42,532 nucleotides of DNA. Origin: Rhizophagus sp. LPA8_4_AMF (Eukaryota; Glomeromycota; Glomeromycetes; Glomerales; Glomeraceae). Below are positions 1-12,882 of this stretch, one piece after another. Every line of letters starts with the position of its first letter. The stretch's first letter is position 1. Under the pieces are notes generated by a model. It did no database searches. It had not been told where the DNA came from and saw only the letters and a program-made list of their open reading frames with translations. The stretch lies in contig JADRCO010000217.1 of the NCBI GenBank assembly GCA_021464525.1, positions 1 through 42,532 of the forward strand, in the 5' to 3' direction. Both the position numbers and the translations under genes were made by a program.

Positions 1-492
1 CTTAGCTAGGATTGACACTATCCATTACCGTATCCAGCTTCCTCATTAAAAATCATGTGAGGTGACGTCAATCCAACAAAAATCGAGTTTTGGCCATTTT
101 CGTTAATGATCTGTGTAAACCGGAATTATTAAATTTCACCTGTTGAGTGCCGATTTGTCCCTTAAATGTCTAAATTATTTCGATTTCGTCAAATGACTAA
201 ATATTTCAGTTTCGCCTAGCATCTCTATTGTGTAATATGAAATCACTTGGTGAATTTCACCAGAGTAAATTTAAAATTTGCAGATCAAGATGAAATTCAC
301 TGGAGGTAAATGTAAAATTAATCCTAAATAAAATAAATAAATAAAATAAATAAATAAAATAAAATAAACTAATTGAATAAATTAAATAAATTAAAGAAAT
401 TAAAGAAATTAAGAAAATTGAAAAAAATGAAAAAATTGAAATCGTCAAAATTGATCTACAAAATTGATCTACCTAAATTACTGTGCCACTAT
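1..492. other. Non-coding left margin
   Basis: I see no gene here. The stretch has a 14-bp motif at 57-70 containing the palindrome TGACGTCA, which recurs at 18935-18948. It also has a low-complexity run of AAATAA-like units at about 327-430. The open frame across 257-448 is made only of this simple sequence and reads as a hydrophobic I/L/F/Y string, so I do not call it a gene. Confidence 0.6.
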
Positions 493-636
493 CTATATTT
501 TAACAATACAAATAACTTTTTTAACTAATGTTCTTCTAATGTAAAGTAGTTTAGCAATTTGTTTTTTTAAATATCCATCAGTATATAGAAATATTATACG
601 CCATTTGAGATCATCTGCTAGTATAGCTTTAGGCAT
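493..636 (-). pseudogene. Transposase N-terminal HTH fragment
   Basis: The reverse strand reads about 47 residues beginning MPKAILADDLKWRIIFLYTD and continuing through KQIAKLLYIRRTLVKKV to a stop. The pattern DLKWRIIFLYTDGY..KQIA.LL.I is the helix-turn-helix start of the Tc1/mariner-like or IS630-like DDE transposases that are abundant in Rhizophagus. That is family knowledge, not a search result. Nothing after the HTH is present: the frame ends at 493-495 and the DNA beyond it is simple sequence. It is a dead 5' fragment of a much longer gene. The upstream 27 codons (to 717) are low-complexity and probably not original coding sequence. Confidence 0.55.
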
Positions 637-949
637 TGAAAAAGTATCTCTATATGCAAAAAAAGAAAATTTAGAAAATCTCAAAAAAAAGAAAATAATA
701 TATAACTTGAAAACCAACTTTTGCTTAGTTAATATAGTACCTGAAATTTGGTAAATATATAGTTTATAATAAACAATTTACAAAATCACAAGAAATTATA
801 AGAGATTAAACAAAATAGAGAAATTTTATTAGAACAGTTCACGAAAAAATGAAGGAAATTGGAGAAATCAAATCTGATTTATATATTATTACACGATCAG
901 GGGGTCACACTAAATTGAAAACAGCAATAATAATAAAAAATGTTGACCT

Positions 950-1965
950 GGTATTTTGCATTAAAAAAAATATTTTTTTTTTAATAAAATGTTGAACCCA
1001 ATGTTTTTTAATTAAAAAATATATAAAAAGACTTTAATAATGAAAAATGTCAAACTTAATATTTTTAAAAAAGTGAAAATTTTTTTTTTAATAAAAACAT
1101 CAAACCTGGTATTTTTTATATTAAAAAATTAAAAAAAAGTAAAAAAAACATTGAAACCAATGCTTTTTAATAATAAAAAGGTAAAAAGTCATTTTTTTTA
1201 ATTAAAATCTTGTACTTAATGCTTTTTAATAATAAAAAAGTAAAAAATCATTTTTTTTAATTAAAAATGTCAAACTGATACTTTTTATTGCCATTTTCAA
1301 AATGGTGTACGCAGTTTATTTGTAATTGTATATTGACTATATTCAAATACCAATATTTGCCCAGTTTTCATCTATTTTTTATCCATATTTTATCTGGTTT
1401 TCATCTGGTTTTCAGTTTTTTTTTTTATTCAAATTTAACTACGTACATCATTTTGAAAATGGTGATAATAATAAAAAGGTAAAAAAACATTTTTTTTAAT
1501 TAAAAATGTCAACCAGATGTTTATAATAATAAAAAAGTAAAAAAACATTTTTTTTAATTAAAAATGTTAAACCTGATATTTATTAATAATAAAAAGATAA
1601 AAAAATGTTTTTTAATTAAAAATGTTAAATCCAACATTTTTTAATAATAAAACTAAAAAACTGTTTTTTTAATTAAAAATTTTGAATCCAACATTTTTTA
1701 ATAATAAAATTAAAAAATGTTTTTTAATTAAAAACGTTAAACCTGATATTTTTAATAATTAAAAAGTAAAAAAACTTTTTTTTAATTAAAATGTCAGATC
1801 TAACGTTTCTTAATAATAAAAAAGTAATAAACCTTTTTTCAATTCAAAATGTTAGACCTAACATTTCTTAATAATAAAACTAAAAAAAAACATTTTTTTC
1901 TTCATTAAAAATACTGGACCTACCTGGCATTTTTTTAATAATAAAAATAATAAGAAGGTAACCTG
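950..1965. repeat. AT-rich degenerate tandem array, about 60-bp unit
   Basis: Units recur about every 55-65 bp. Each has a T-run, AATTAAAAATGT, a short less AT-rich core such as TAAACCTGATATT, then TTTTTAATAATAAAAAAG and an A-run. I count roughly a dozen diverged units. A 172-bp inverted-repeat element (1291-1462) interrupts the array, with unit-like sequence on both sides, so the array is probably older than the insertion. No coding potential is visible. Confidence 0.7.
1291..1462 (+). mobile_element. MITE-like element, copy 1
   Basis: The element starts with CCATTTTCAAAATGG (1291-1305) and ends with TCATTTTGAAAATGG (1448-1462), giving 15-bp terminal inverted repeats that are themselves near-palindromes around one centre base. 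The interior includes GCAGTTTATTTGTAATTG and CAAATACCAATATT, shared with the inverted copy at 2328-2476. It has no open frame of useful size, so it is a non-autonomous element. It sits inside the AT-rich array. Confidence 0.7.
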
Positions 1966-2019
1966 CTTGATCTGTTTGACTTAATCTGATCTGTTTTGAT
2001 CTATTTTGACCCATTTTGG

Positions 2020-2053
2020 CCCATTGATCTGTCAAATCAAACAGATCAATGGG
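2020..2053. repeat. Perfect 13-bp inverted repeat (hairpin)
   Basis: The arms CCCATTGATCTGT (2020-2032) and ACAGATCAATGGG (2041-2053) are exact reverse complements around an 8-nt loop. They sit among related GATCTGTTTTGATCT words at 1970-2020, so the stretch is a small repeat patch and not an isolated terminator. Confidence 0.7.
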
Positions 2054-2074
2054 TTGGGTTGGATTAGGTCAGTT

Positions 2075-2109
2075 ACCTGACCTGACCTGACCTGACCTGA
2101 CCTGACCTG
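2075..2109. repeat. Microsatellite (ACCTG)x7
   Basis: Seven exact head-to-tail copies of ACCTG run from 2075 to 2109, just after the 13-bp hairpin. This is not a telomere unit. Confidence 0.9.
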
Positions 2110-2327
2110 TTCAGAATACTAGTAATAATCTTTTTGCTATTAAAGACAAAATGTTATTTCTAGGTTTATAGTTGGGTTGAAAAAGTGCATTAACAAGGTG
2201 AGAGATAACACATTATTGGTCAATAGTCAACTGGACAATGTCCAAACTATTAACAACATGTAATTTTGCAGGAGGAATTTTGATTAATTTGATTTATATA
2301 AAAAATTGATGCTAGTTATCATTATCA

Positions 2328-2476
2328 CCATTTTCAAAATGATTGATGCAATCACGTTATGATTGAATAAAAAAAAGAAAATCAAATACTGGGCGAATAC
2401 CGGACAGAAAACCAGACGAATATTGGTATTTGAATATTCAATCACAAATAAACTGCCTCAACCATTTTGAAAATGG
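2328..2476 (-). mobile_element. MITE-like element, copy 2 (inverted)
   Basis: The left end is CCATTTTCAAAATG (2328-2341) and the right end is CCATTTTGAAAATGG (2462-2476). Read on the reverse strand, the interior matches copy 1 at 1291-1462, including GCAGTTTATTTGTGATTG and TTCAAATACCAATATTCG. The two copies are in opposite orientation about 865 bp apart. No transposase frame is present. Confidence 0.7.
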
Positions 2477-2660
2477 CTGTATATAATAATTGTGATTGTA
2501 AAGCCATTTGAAGAATTTTGAAGATTTATTTTAAATATTCTGCGCAGATTTTTAAAATCTCGTAATTTTTTTCTGTACAGTGCAGCGTCACTGCAGATCA
2601 GAACTGCGCAGATTTTAAAAGTTTGCCGATGATATACGGTAATCACGTAAGTAACACAAA

Positions 2661-2692
2661 GTCGCGAAAACTGAATTTTTGTAATTCGCGAC
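2661..2692. promoter_or_regulatory. Inverted CGCGAA boxes upstream of HAUS6-type gene
   Basis: GTCGCGAA (2661-2668) and TTCGCGAC (2685-2692) are perfect inverted arms around a 16-nt spacer, 47-78 bp before the start codon at 2739. The first arm continues as CGCGAAAA. This fits the SBF box (CRCGAAA) of yeast and resembles E2F-like sites. A cell-cycle box before a mitotic gene makes sense, but binding is inferred from sequence alone. A nearby direct repeat, TGCGCAGATTT (about 2540 and 2605), could also belong to the promoter. Confidence 0.4.
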
Positions 2693-2738
2693 GTTTCTTT
2701 ACTTGTATTGAACAGATTATATTTATATAAATCTCCTC

Positions 2739-5315
2739 ATGACAACAGCGAGCAGTTATATCTTTACGAACCCGTTATGTCCAAAGTCCATTTTTTGGAC
2801 TAATTTAATGCTTTTGGGCTTCGACCCTTCGGTTCATACTTCATATTCAGCTATAGTTTTTAATAAAGACGTATTCACGAAAGGACCAAGCTCCGTTAAA
2901 GCTATGGAACTAATAGTTTGGTTTTTATTTAATGAATTGGACAGTACGCAGACAAAGGACGTAAGCGCTTCAGTATTCCTATTAGTTTTCCGATAGCAGA
3001 CTATGCATATTAATAATGTAAATTATGTTTAGAATTTTTTTGAATGTTGGCCGGTTACTTCTCTTGCAAATTCAGTAAAATTTCGCAACATTGCTTACAA
3101 ATGGTTAGAAAAATTAAAAAAGGAGGGATGTTTAGGATATACAGATATTATACTGAGACGAAGTGCATTTGATGAGTGTCAAGGTGAAAGGTAAGTTCAT
3201 GGAAGTGTTACTCACTAGCTTCCATTTTTTATTAAATATAATCTTTAATGATAGGTTTGAACGTGTTATAATGGCATTCTCGAATTATGTTATTAGAGTA
3301 TCTTTAGATAGGGAATATCAAAACTATTGCCAAGGTGAGAATGTAACTTTTATTCTTTTTAAGTGTAAAATGAAGAAAAATTAATACTTTTCTTTAATGT
3401 TCTTCATATACTTTAAAGTATTTCCTATTAATTTTAAAATTTTAAAGGAATCGACTCCAGATTTATTAAAAGCAATATTAAAGGTATTTTGTGCATATTC
3501 AGAATGCCATACCGTTCTATTCTAATGATGGTTTAAATAGGTTCATATAAAAATACAAACGGATAAATTTATAACCGAGACGCAAGAACGATTAGATTGT
3601 CAAGAACGTTGGAAAAATTTGGCTAATATCTTGACAGATCGTTTACACGATATCACGGAAAGAAAAGTATTTATTTGTTTTATTCATATATTCAAATAAT
3701 TTAAGTTATTTTAAATTTCAAAAAATCCTATAGAACCAATTGGAGAGAGAAATATCTGAATTTTATAAAGGAAAGTTGGTTCTTGAGACATTTGATAATT
3801 TATCGATAGAACAAACCTCTTCTGTAAGGTTACAAAAACTGGAGAATGTTCGTTTAACATGGAATCTGTGCCTGTCTTGGATTAAAAACAATCAAAATTT
3901 TATTGGTATAATGTTATGATGTTTTGTAAGGTTGTGAATTGAAAATCGGAAATGGAATATATATTAATAAACAATAATAATAAATAGATAGTATCGAAGA
4001 CATCATTTATGATCGTGCAAATAAGTATAGATTAGACGGACAGGAATTATTATTAGAAGTTCCTGATGTTATGATGACTATTTGGGAAAGTTTTTTTCAG
4101 AAAGTACGTAATTAAAATTACTTATTATTTCTATTATTTTCAGGATTATTAATCGTAATTTTACGAATTATTTAGGAACAAATAAATCCTTGCCAAGGGG
4201 GAAAAAAAGATCTTAAATCTTTATTAATATTATGGAGATTCTCTCTGAAAACATTAATTAAAAATAAATATGATAAATTCAAGAACGAGGATCTATCTTG
4301 CACTTCAAATAAACTTGAAGGATATCTGCCGGTACAACAGGAACAAACAAGAAGTCTTTCTTCGCTCAAAAATTTGTTGCGAACGCGTTTAAATGAAATA
4401 AATAAATCGATCAGGTCATTACGTGAAGATCTCAGGTGAATGTTATTTGTCATTCATATTAAAAATTGATAAAATACTTTTTCAATTACGACTATTTAAA
4501 AATAATAGGCAGCCTTTGACGTTAGGTTATGGCGAAGATATCGAAGGGTATATTAATTATAATATGTACTTATCTTTAATTGATTGAGGTGCATAAGATT
4601 TCTAACGAACTATTATCTAAATTTAAGTCGAAAAATGTTTGTTATGCTCAAAGTACCATCTTTTAACTTTAAACACGACATATTTGATGATCAAATTGAT
4701 GATAAAGTATTGGTTGAATTTAAGTTTGAAAATGGTAAGCATAAATAATGGATTGTAACTTTTAGCAATATCACTAATATTATTGATTTATAACATTACA
4801 ATTGAAACATAGAATTTTCTTCAAGCTCTAAAAACGCTACGAAAAGATCCGTTCAACCGATTGAATTTAATAAACGGCAAGATACTTCTCGGAAGCCTGT
4901 CGATATGGAAAGGGAACCAAAATTGATGACAAAATTATATAAGAAACATAGTTCTGCTACGAAGTTACCGGAAATGGGACCTCACGATATATTGACAAGT
5001 GATATAGTCAACCATGTTGCAAATGAAGGAGACAGTCCATTAACTAATGCACCTCTACAATGTTCAAAAGAGGAAAGCGTTGGGACTATACACAGTGTAC
5101 ATGATCCCGTGAATGCCATGGAAAAAGAAGGGTTCAAACCTAAAAAAGAAATCATGCGGACGCCACCTAAATCTGCTTTAAAATCTGAAACTGCTTCAAG
5201 GGTAACGACGTCAGTTCGTTCGGTTAGATTTGCAGATATGGCACAATTGATGGACGAAACGCTACCTGGAATGATTGATGAAAGCGAAAGTTCTATATAT
5301 AATGAATGGGAATAA
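2739..5315 (+). CDS. HAUS6: HAUS6-type augmin subunit
   Basis: This gene probably encodes subunit 6 of the augmin (HAUS) complex, which brings gamma-tubulin to existing spindle microtubules so that new ones branch from them. I join 11 exons: 2739-2960, 3033-3190, 3255-3342, 3448-3483, 3541-3666, 3734-3905, 3988-4103, 4176-4435, 4509-4547, 4589-4734 and 4813-5315, all phase-consistent, for 621 aa. Identification rests on the N-terminal HAUS6 domain: FWTNLMLLGFDP (about 19-30), CWP (79-81) and FDECQGERFE (about 120-129), then a helical stretch with LENVRLTWNLCLSWI. The C-terminal part is polar and likely disordered, with TPPKSALK (571-578) followed by SVRSVRFAD. Human HAUS6 is longer (about 955 aa), mainly in its tail. 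The start is the first ATG of a frame that matches the family from residue 18 on. Confidence 0.85.
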
Positions 5316-5660
5316 TTGTGTTCTAAAGTTTATCTTAAGAATAAGTATTTATAGATTCCCATTTAAACAGAAAATCAAGTTGAAATAAAAGTTTATTCGG
5401 TTTCAAAATAATATGTACCAATATATATGTTGCAATTAAGAAATTAAAATAATTTAAAGATTTTAAAACAAATAATTTACATTATACTATGATTTTGCCT
5501 TTATAGATATAAATTTGTATATAGATATAAATATATATTTAATGTTGTATGAACTTTCAGATATCAGAATATTCTATCTCTAATAATTTATAATGCTAAT
5601 TAATAATGAAAATTGACCTTAAAACGGAAAAAAAATTCTATGTAAAATTAAGCCAGCAAA

Positions 5661-6337
5661 TCACTTAAAAAGTTTTCCCATCCAGTTTTTTATTGAATTT
5701 TTTGATGATTTTGAAGCCGTTATAGGTATTGTCGGGTTTTTAGGTATTGGCTTTGGTTGTTTGGATGTCGACATCAACTTTGACGTAGATGACTTTGTGG
5801 ACGAAGCTTCAAATTTTGAAAGATTACTAATTTTGTTATCCTTTTTTACCTTATCACAATTATGGTCAAGTCCCAGACGATGCTTGATACAATAATTTTT
5901 ACCACAGCCTGAGCAAATCAGCGGAACAGGAGTTCTTGTTTTACATTTAACAAAAGAACACGCATTGAATGGCTTAGAAGAAGTTGTTTTTGGTGGAGGA
6001 CGACAGTCATTAGCTATATGCCAGTCCATCTATAAGAGAAAATATAAAAAATAATTTATATTAAGATTATAAACTTATTACTTCATTAAAAACGTATATA
6101 TAAACTCACTCTAATATTCGGGTCTTCTCCACGACTGACAGGAACAGGAACATTACAGACGGGACAAACAGGTACACGTTCTCCGTCACCACCGGGTGCA
6201 TTTGGACAATTATGATCCTTTGTGTTCGAATGTTCGCCGCAATATTCTTGTTTACAATATTGACATTTGAAAGGAAGGTAATCCAGTTGCTTGCAAGCAG
6301 GATTAGCACATTGACGGCCCAAGTCTGGTAACTCCAT
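5661..6337 (-). CDS. AN1-type zinc-finger protein, ZFAND2-like
   Basis: The protein is probably a stress-linked or proteasome-linked AN1 protein of the ZFAND2 (AIRAP) type. Two exons, 6337-6110 and 6029-5661, join in phase 0 (donor GTGAGT, acceptor TTATAG) to give 198 aa. The first AN1 finger uses C10, C15, C25, C28, C33, H36, H42 and C44. The second uses C100, C105, C115, C118, C123, H126, H132 and C134. Between them GEDPNIR/MDWHIANDC matches the conserved linker of the family. The C-terminal 60 residues are rich in K, S and P, ending NWMGKLFK. I see no ubiquitin-interacting motif and no clear CaaX box, so it is nearer the short ZFAND2A form. It is divergent from the FAR11-type gene and faces it across a short shared promoter. 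Confidence 0.85.
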
Positions 6338-6674
6338 CCGAGTTTTTTAAACACTGTTTCTCTGAAAAGTATTTGCCAAAAAAAAAAATAATTAAACAAA
6401 TAAAATATATTTTAATAAAGTACTGACATTTGTTGCTATTTATAATTTTTTTTTGAGCTTACATATGCATTGCAACGTAATATTTCGAGAAGTATGAACT
6501 ATGAAGATCTGTAAAAAAAATTCCGATCATGTGAACAACATTTGCAACAAAATCGGCACACATGACTTGCTTAAGAATTATTATTATCATGTGATTACTG
6601 TTACACGAAATATTAAAAATGTGGGATTTGTTACCGAAAATTTTAGTATCGAATTTAACGAAAGCAAGCTGAAA
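6338..6674. promoter_or_regulatory. Shared promoter between divergent genes
   Basis: The 337 bp between the ZFAND2-like start (6337, minus) and the chosen FAR11-type start (6675, plus) must hold both promoters. An in-frame upstream ATG at 6501 would lengthen the FAR11-type protein by 58 residues. That extension has no family resemblance, so I treat it as leader sequence. No strong TATA box or known binding motif stands out. Confidence 0.5.
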
Positions 6675-9600
6675 ATGAATATAGATGTCGACCCCTCAAA
6701 GGAATTAAATGACGAAGTTCCTAATGACTCATTAACACTGGGCCAATTGAGGAAAATAGTAAAACAATTCCCAAACAAACAAAAGGTAAAAAAAACTTCT
6801 TTTTGTTATTTGATTTATACTGTAATCACTAAATTAAAGTTCGTTTTTACTTCCACGAATAGGCTAAAGAAATCGCCTTTATCTATGCCGATAATGATAA
6901 TCTTTCCAGTGAAATAGATGAATTTTATAGTTATGTTGAAATTTCGCAATGTATTGAAAATAAAAAAGCATTTGAAGAAGGATTCGACGAATGTAAATAT
7001 TTTGAAATAAATATGTTTTTCGTGTTTTTAAATAAGTAGTCAAATTTTTTGTTGGTATTTAGCTTGGGCTACCTGTACAATATCTGAACGCCGTACTTAT
7101 ATCGAATACCTGTTAGAAACTTTGGAATTAAAAGATCCTGATAAGAGATTTTTAACAGCAAAAAAATTGTTATATATTGCTCAAGGTTAAATTTATGCTT
7201 ATTTTATATTCCGTTAATTAACTTATAATTATTCAAGCTCACATTTATACCATAAATAATTTAAAAATCAGGAACATTTGGAGAATCAACGTCTCTAGAA
7301 CATCACCTCGAATTGATAGTTGAAAATAATAGATTGCTACGGAAGTGTGGGGCTCTACTATCATACTTTCAAGCCTTGAAATTAGCCTGTCGCGCACATG
7401 ATCATTATAGGTTTTGTTTTCAACTCTTATATTTTTCCCTGAATTTAGTTATTCAATTAATCTTAAATCGTAATATATATATATATAGTCGACCAGATTT
7501 CATTTCAGACCGGCAAGCTTATATCGATGACATAAATACTGAGATAGGATTTTATTTAACATTATTATATATGTTAGTTGAAGTCCATCGTGGAGACGAT
7601 TCATTTGGCTCTGAGCTTGGTTTGTTCTTAATATGAGTGAATTTTTGTATAATAAGTGGTTAAGAAATCACTATTAACTCAATTAATCTCAATTAATTGA
7701 AGTTGAACTTGATCCACCAATGTCAGTGTTCCTTTTTGAAATCATCGCGTCATTGCGAGAAAAAGAAAAGAATGCCAAAGGATATCCAGTTAAAAAGGTA
7801 AATGTATGCTATTGATTATAAAAAAATGATTTTTTAAATAAAAAATTATCTAACCGACAATGTTTGAAATAAATCTGAAGTTACTTCTTTTATCATGGAA
7901 AGTTATTTTAGTAAGTCTTGGTGGGTCAAATGATATCCAAAAATTAAAAGATGTGGTTAGGTTAATAAATGGTTTGGCTCCTATTCATAATAAAGGTAAT
8001 GTTATATATAAAATTTAATAACGTATCTGGAACTAAATTGATAGCTTATTTCTTTATATTCTTTGTAGAATTCTTAATAAAAACTACTCCAATTGATTAT
8101 CATACTTTTCAAAATGAAGTTACTCAAAAATATCCAACATACGTACCACCTCCTAGTCCTGTTATTCCTATGCCCCCTATTACTACTAACCAGTTTTCTT
8201 CTAATGTTAATAGTAATGATATGTCAACGCAAAATATCTCTTCAAACAACAGCTCTACAAATAGCAATTCGTCTAAATCACGTAAACAACAATTTCAAAC
8301 AAATCAACGACAACCTTTTATTTTTCCATTCTCAAAATCTACACCGACAGTACCGAAGTCAATACAAGAGGCGGGAGATTTGTATTTGAAGTTTATGTAT
8401 ACAAGTTTAGGGACTTTCCAATGTTGGAAAGAGAAAGAAGAGATGAAGAAACAACAGTTTGGTTTCATCAATAATGAGACTTTATATGATGAAAAAAATA
8501 TGATTAACTGTGAAAAAGGAATGTCAACTGGAAGTGATATGGAAGCACAAGTGACAAAAAGAGATAGAGAAAAATTGGATAGGATTGAACTCCTTTATGT
8601 ATCCTTTTAATTTTTAATTTAAGTATAAAAACACCAATTGTTGTAACTCCTTAATTTTATCTCTTACAATTAATTCTTTGTAATTGTTTAATCGCGTAAT
8701 AGAGGTCGATTTTACCGCATATGCAAAATATTGTTATCGTGCTGCTCAAATTATTGCTTGCAACTGTTTCATCCAATTCAAATAATGTCAAAGTAAATGA
8801 TAATAGTGATAACATCGCGAAGGAGAGCGCAACGAATAATGGTTCGTGTAAAAAATAGAAATGTCTTGTTGTCACATGGGCTAATTTGTGACATTTTTAT
8901 CCATTTAGTATGTTCATCTTCCGACGGTAATGGCAACTCTTCATCAGGCGGAAGTAGTACTGAAGAAATTGATGTTACGAGACATCGAGAAATTACATCT
9001 AAGGCTGTTTCAGCAATATTGCTGTTAATGCTAAAACATTTGAAATTGTCTCGTATCCTTTTTTTTAGTGAAATAAAAATTTCTTATAAATCAGTCAAAA
9101 GTTTTTATTCTTAATAAAAAAAAATTATAGATATTTTAAAGTTTGAATATGTTTCACAATTATTAGTTGACTCTAACTGCTTGCTTTTAATTTTAAAAAT
9201 GTTTGGCTTACAAGATGTAAGCTCGACTGTAAAAGCTAAAAATGAAATTGATGACTTGAAGTAAGTGTAATTGAATTAATAATGTGTTACAAATTGAAAT
9301 ATTTAACATCATTTAAATAACTATTAATCTTCTATTTAATAATCGTTAAGTTTCTTTCGATATTGTTCAAATATTAACAATGATAAACATAAATCAGGAA
9401 AGACATTTGATAATAATTTACCAGACAACAAGAATATAAATATTCCTAACGACGATAAACGGATGGATGATTCAAATTTAGATGATAATAATGACAATAA
9501 TGATGCCATTGTGGATTCAGATTATTGTTGGCGAAATTTTTTTTCCGCAATAAATTTCTTGCGTATTTTACAAAAATTAACCAAAAAAAAGACGCACAGA

Positions 9601-10673
9601 ATATTATTATTGGTGCAGTATAAATCTTCTGTAAGTATTTATAATTATATAATCTACTTTAGCAATTTTTGTTTAATAATGCAGATTTGCTTCAAAATAT
9701 TATAGGCTATATTAAAAAGAATTCTAAAAGTATCACATCCTTTATTAGAACTATATGCTTTGAAAGTTCTAAAGAATCAAATTCCATTTATTGGTAGAAA
9801 ATGGCGTCAAAGTATGACCCTTTATTTATAAAATTATTATTTAGTATTTTAATTGAGTATAAAAATAATATCATTTATCAATAACAGGCAATATGAAAAT
9901 AATTACTTCTATATATTTGCATTGCCGGCCAGACTTACGAGACGAATGGATTGCGTCATCTGACGCGGATGCTGAAATTGAAGATGCTCTGGTTAGTAAT
10001 AATACTCAATTAGTATAATTTGTTAATTTGCTAATTGATAGCTTTTATTTAATAGCCCCAAGAACAAAACCTTCGAGCATTAATTAAATTTTATAATGAA
10101 AGAAATTATTTGACACGTGATTATCAAAATGGATTGCTTTATGATAACAGCAGGAATTCACCTGATATATTCCCTCCATATCACACGAAACCTTTAAATT
10201 ACGTAAACTCAGCCTACATTACAGATGATATTATGTTAGATGAATCATTTTTGTCAAATTGGGAACAATGGCTTCAAGACGAAGTATACAGCTTCTCTCT
10301 CACAAAACCTCATCTAGATATTGTAGATGAATATTATAATGATGATAGCTCTCTTGCTTTTCCTACTGCGGGTGATGGATCAGAATGGGACGCCCCTATT
10401 ACACCACCGATTGAAGGACGAGATCCTTTCACCTCGCTCGAATGGGAAAATCTTACTTCAACAGATATAAAAACATTTGAACAAAGTTTTAAAACTAACG
10501 GATACAAGTTATCTTATAACAATGATGATATGGAAAGGAAACTGGAAACTGTTACATTAGATGATGATAAAGATGTAACTTATTGCTGGCCTGATGAGAT
10601 ATTAGGTCCATTGGCTCCTAATGAAGTTGAAATATGGCAACCAACTCCATACCAAAGTGATGCTGAAGACTAA
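6675..10673 (+). CDS. FAR11: FAR11/STRIP1 (HAM-2) subunit of STRIPAK
   Basis: This is the STRIP-type scaffold of the STRIPAK phosphatase-kinase complex. Its homologues are yeast Far11, Neurospora HAM-2, Sordaria PRO22 and human STRIP1/2. Fifteen exons (6675-6785, 6863-6992, 7063-7185, 7272-7410, 7489-7619, 7703-7797, 7881-7995, 8069-8598, 8703-8847, 8909-9052, 9131-9260, 9351-9630, 9706-9811, 9888-9991, 10056-10673) join in phase to 966 aa. The N1221 domain covers roughly the first third (LTLGQLRKIVKQFPNK; EIDEFYSYVE; INTEIGFYLTLLYMLVEVHR). After an S/N/Q-rich linker comes the DUF3402 domain: HILKFEYVSQLLVDSN, INFLRILQKLTKKKTHRILL, LHCRPDLRDEW, DALPQEQNLRAL. Both domains are complete. The least certain junction is exon 4 to 5; I chose acceptor 7488 because it alone keeps the family frame. 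Confidence 0.9.
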
Positions 10674-11037
10674 ATTATTACAATTATTCTTTAAATTTTA
10701 TTTTGTATAGTTAATGCTTCCTGTATAATGTTTTTCAGCATAATAAAAAATATAAATGTGATAATCTTAAATTTATAAATATTATTACAATATTGTATAC
10801 AATTTAAATAATTAAATCATAATACATAAATTCAGTAAATTGTAATAATACTGTACACTGTGTAAAAATAATTTGGCCGGAATTATGACCGAATATATTT
10901 TATGTTACAGTGCACGATGATCATTACTCCAAAAAATCAACAAAACAATGTTTCGATAATATATATAGTCTTTCTTTCATTACTATTAATAAAGGTCATT
11001 TTTTTTTAATTGAAAGTATCTGAAAGTATTTGACAAG

Positions 11038-12706
<1,669 letters not shown>

Positions 12707-12882
12707 TATTTAATATACTAATCGGAAATCTAAAGTTATGTAGAAATTTATACTGTATGTATTGTGGATATAAATTTTTTATATTTTTATTTATTTATTA
12801 TTTATTTAAAGAAATCTGTTTCAATGATACATAGAATAATATATTTTCTTGAGAAATTTTTCTGGTTATAAGATTGTAATAA

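Noticed and set aside
257..448. 63-codon reverse frame of I/L/F/Y residues
   Set aside because: It is a translation of AAATAA-type simple sequence with no protein-like variety.
2075..2109. ACCTG tract as telomere repeat
   Set aside because: Fungal telomeres of this group are expected to be TTAGGG-like; this is a short pentamer tract inside a contig.
6106..6399. 97-codon reverse frame overlapping the ZFAND2-like exon
   Set aside because: It is out of frame with the two AN1 fingers, which explain the codon pattern; a shadow.
6501..6674. Upstream in-frame ATG extending the FAR11-type protein by 58 residues
   Set aside because: The extension has no family resemblance and AT-rich composition; kept as an alternative start only.
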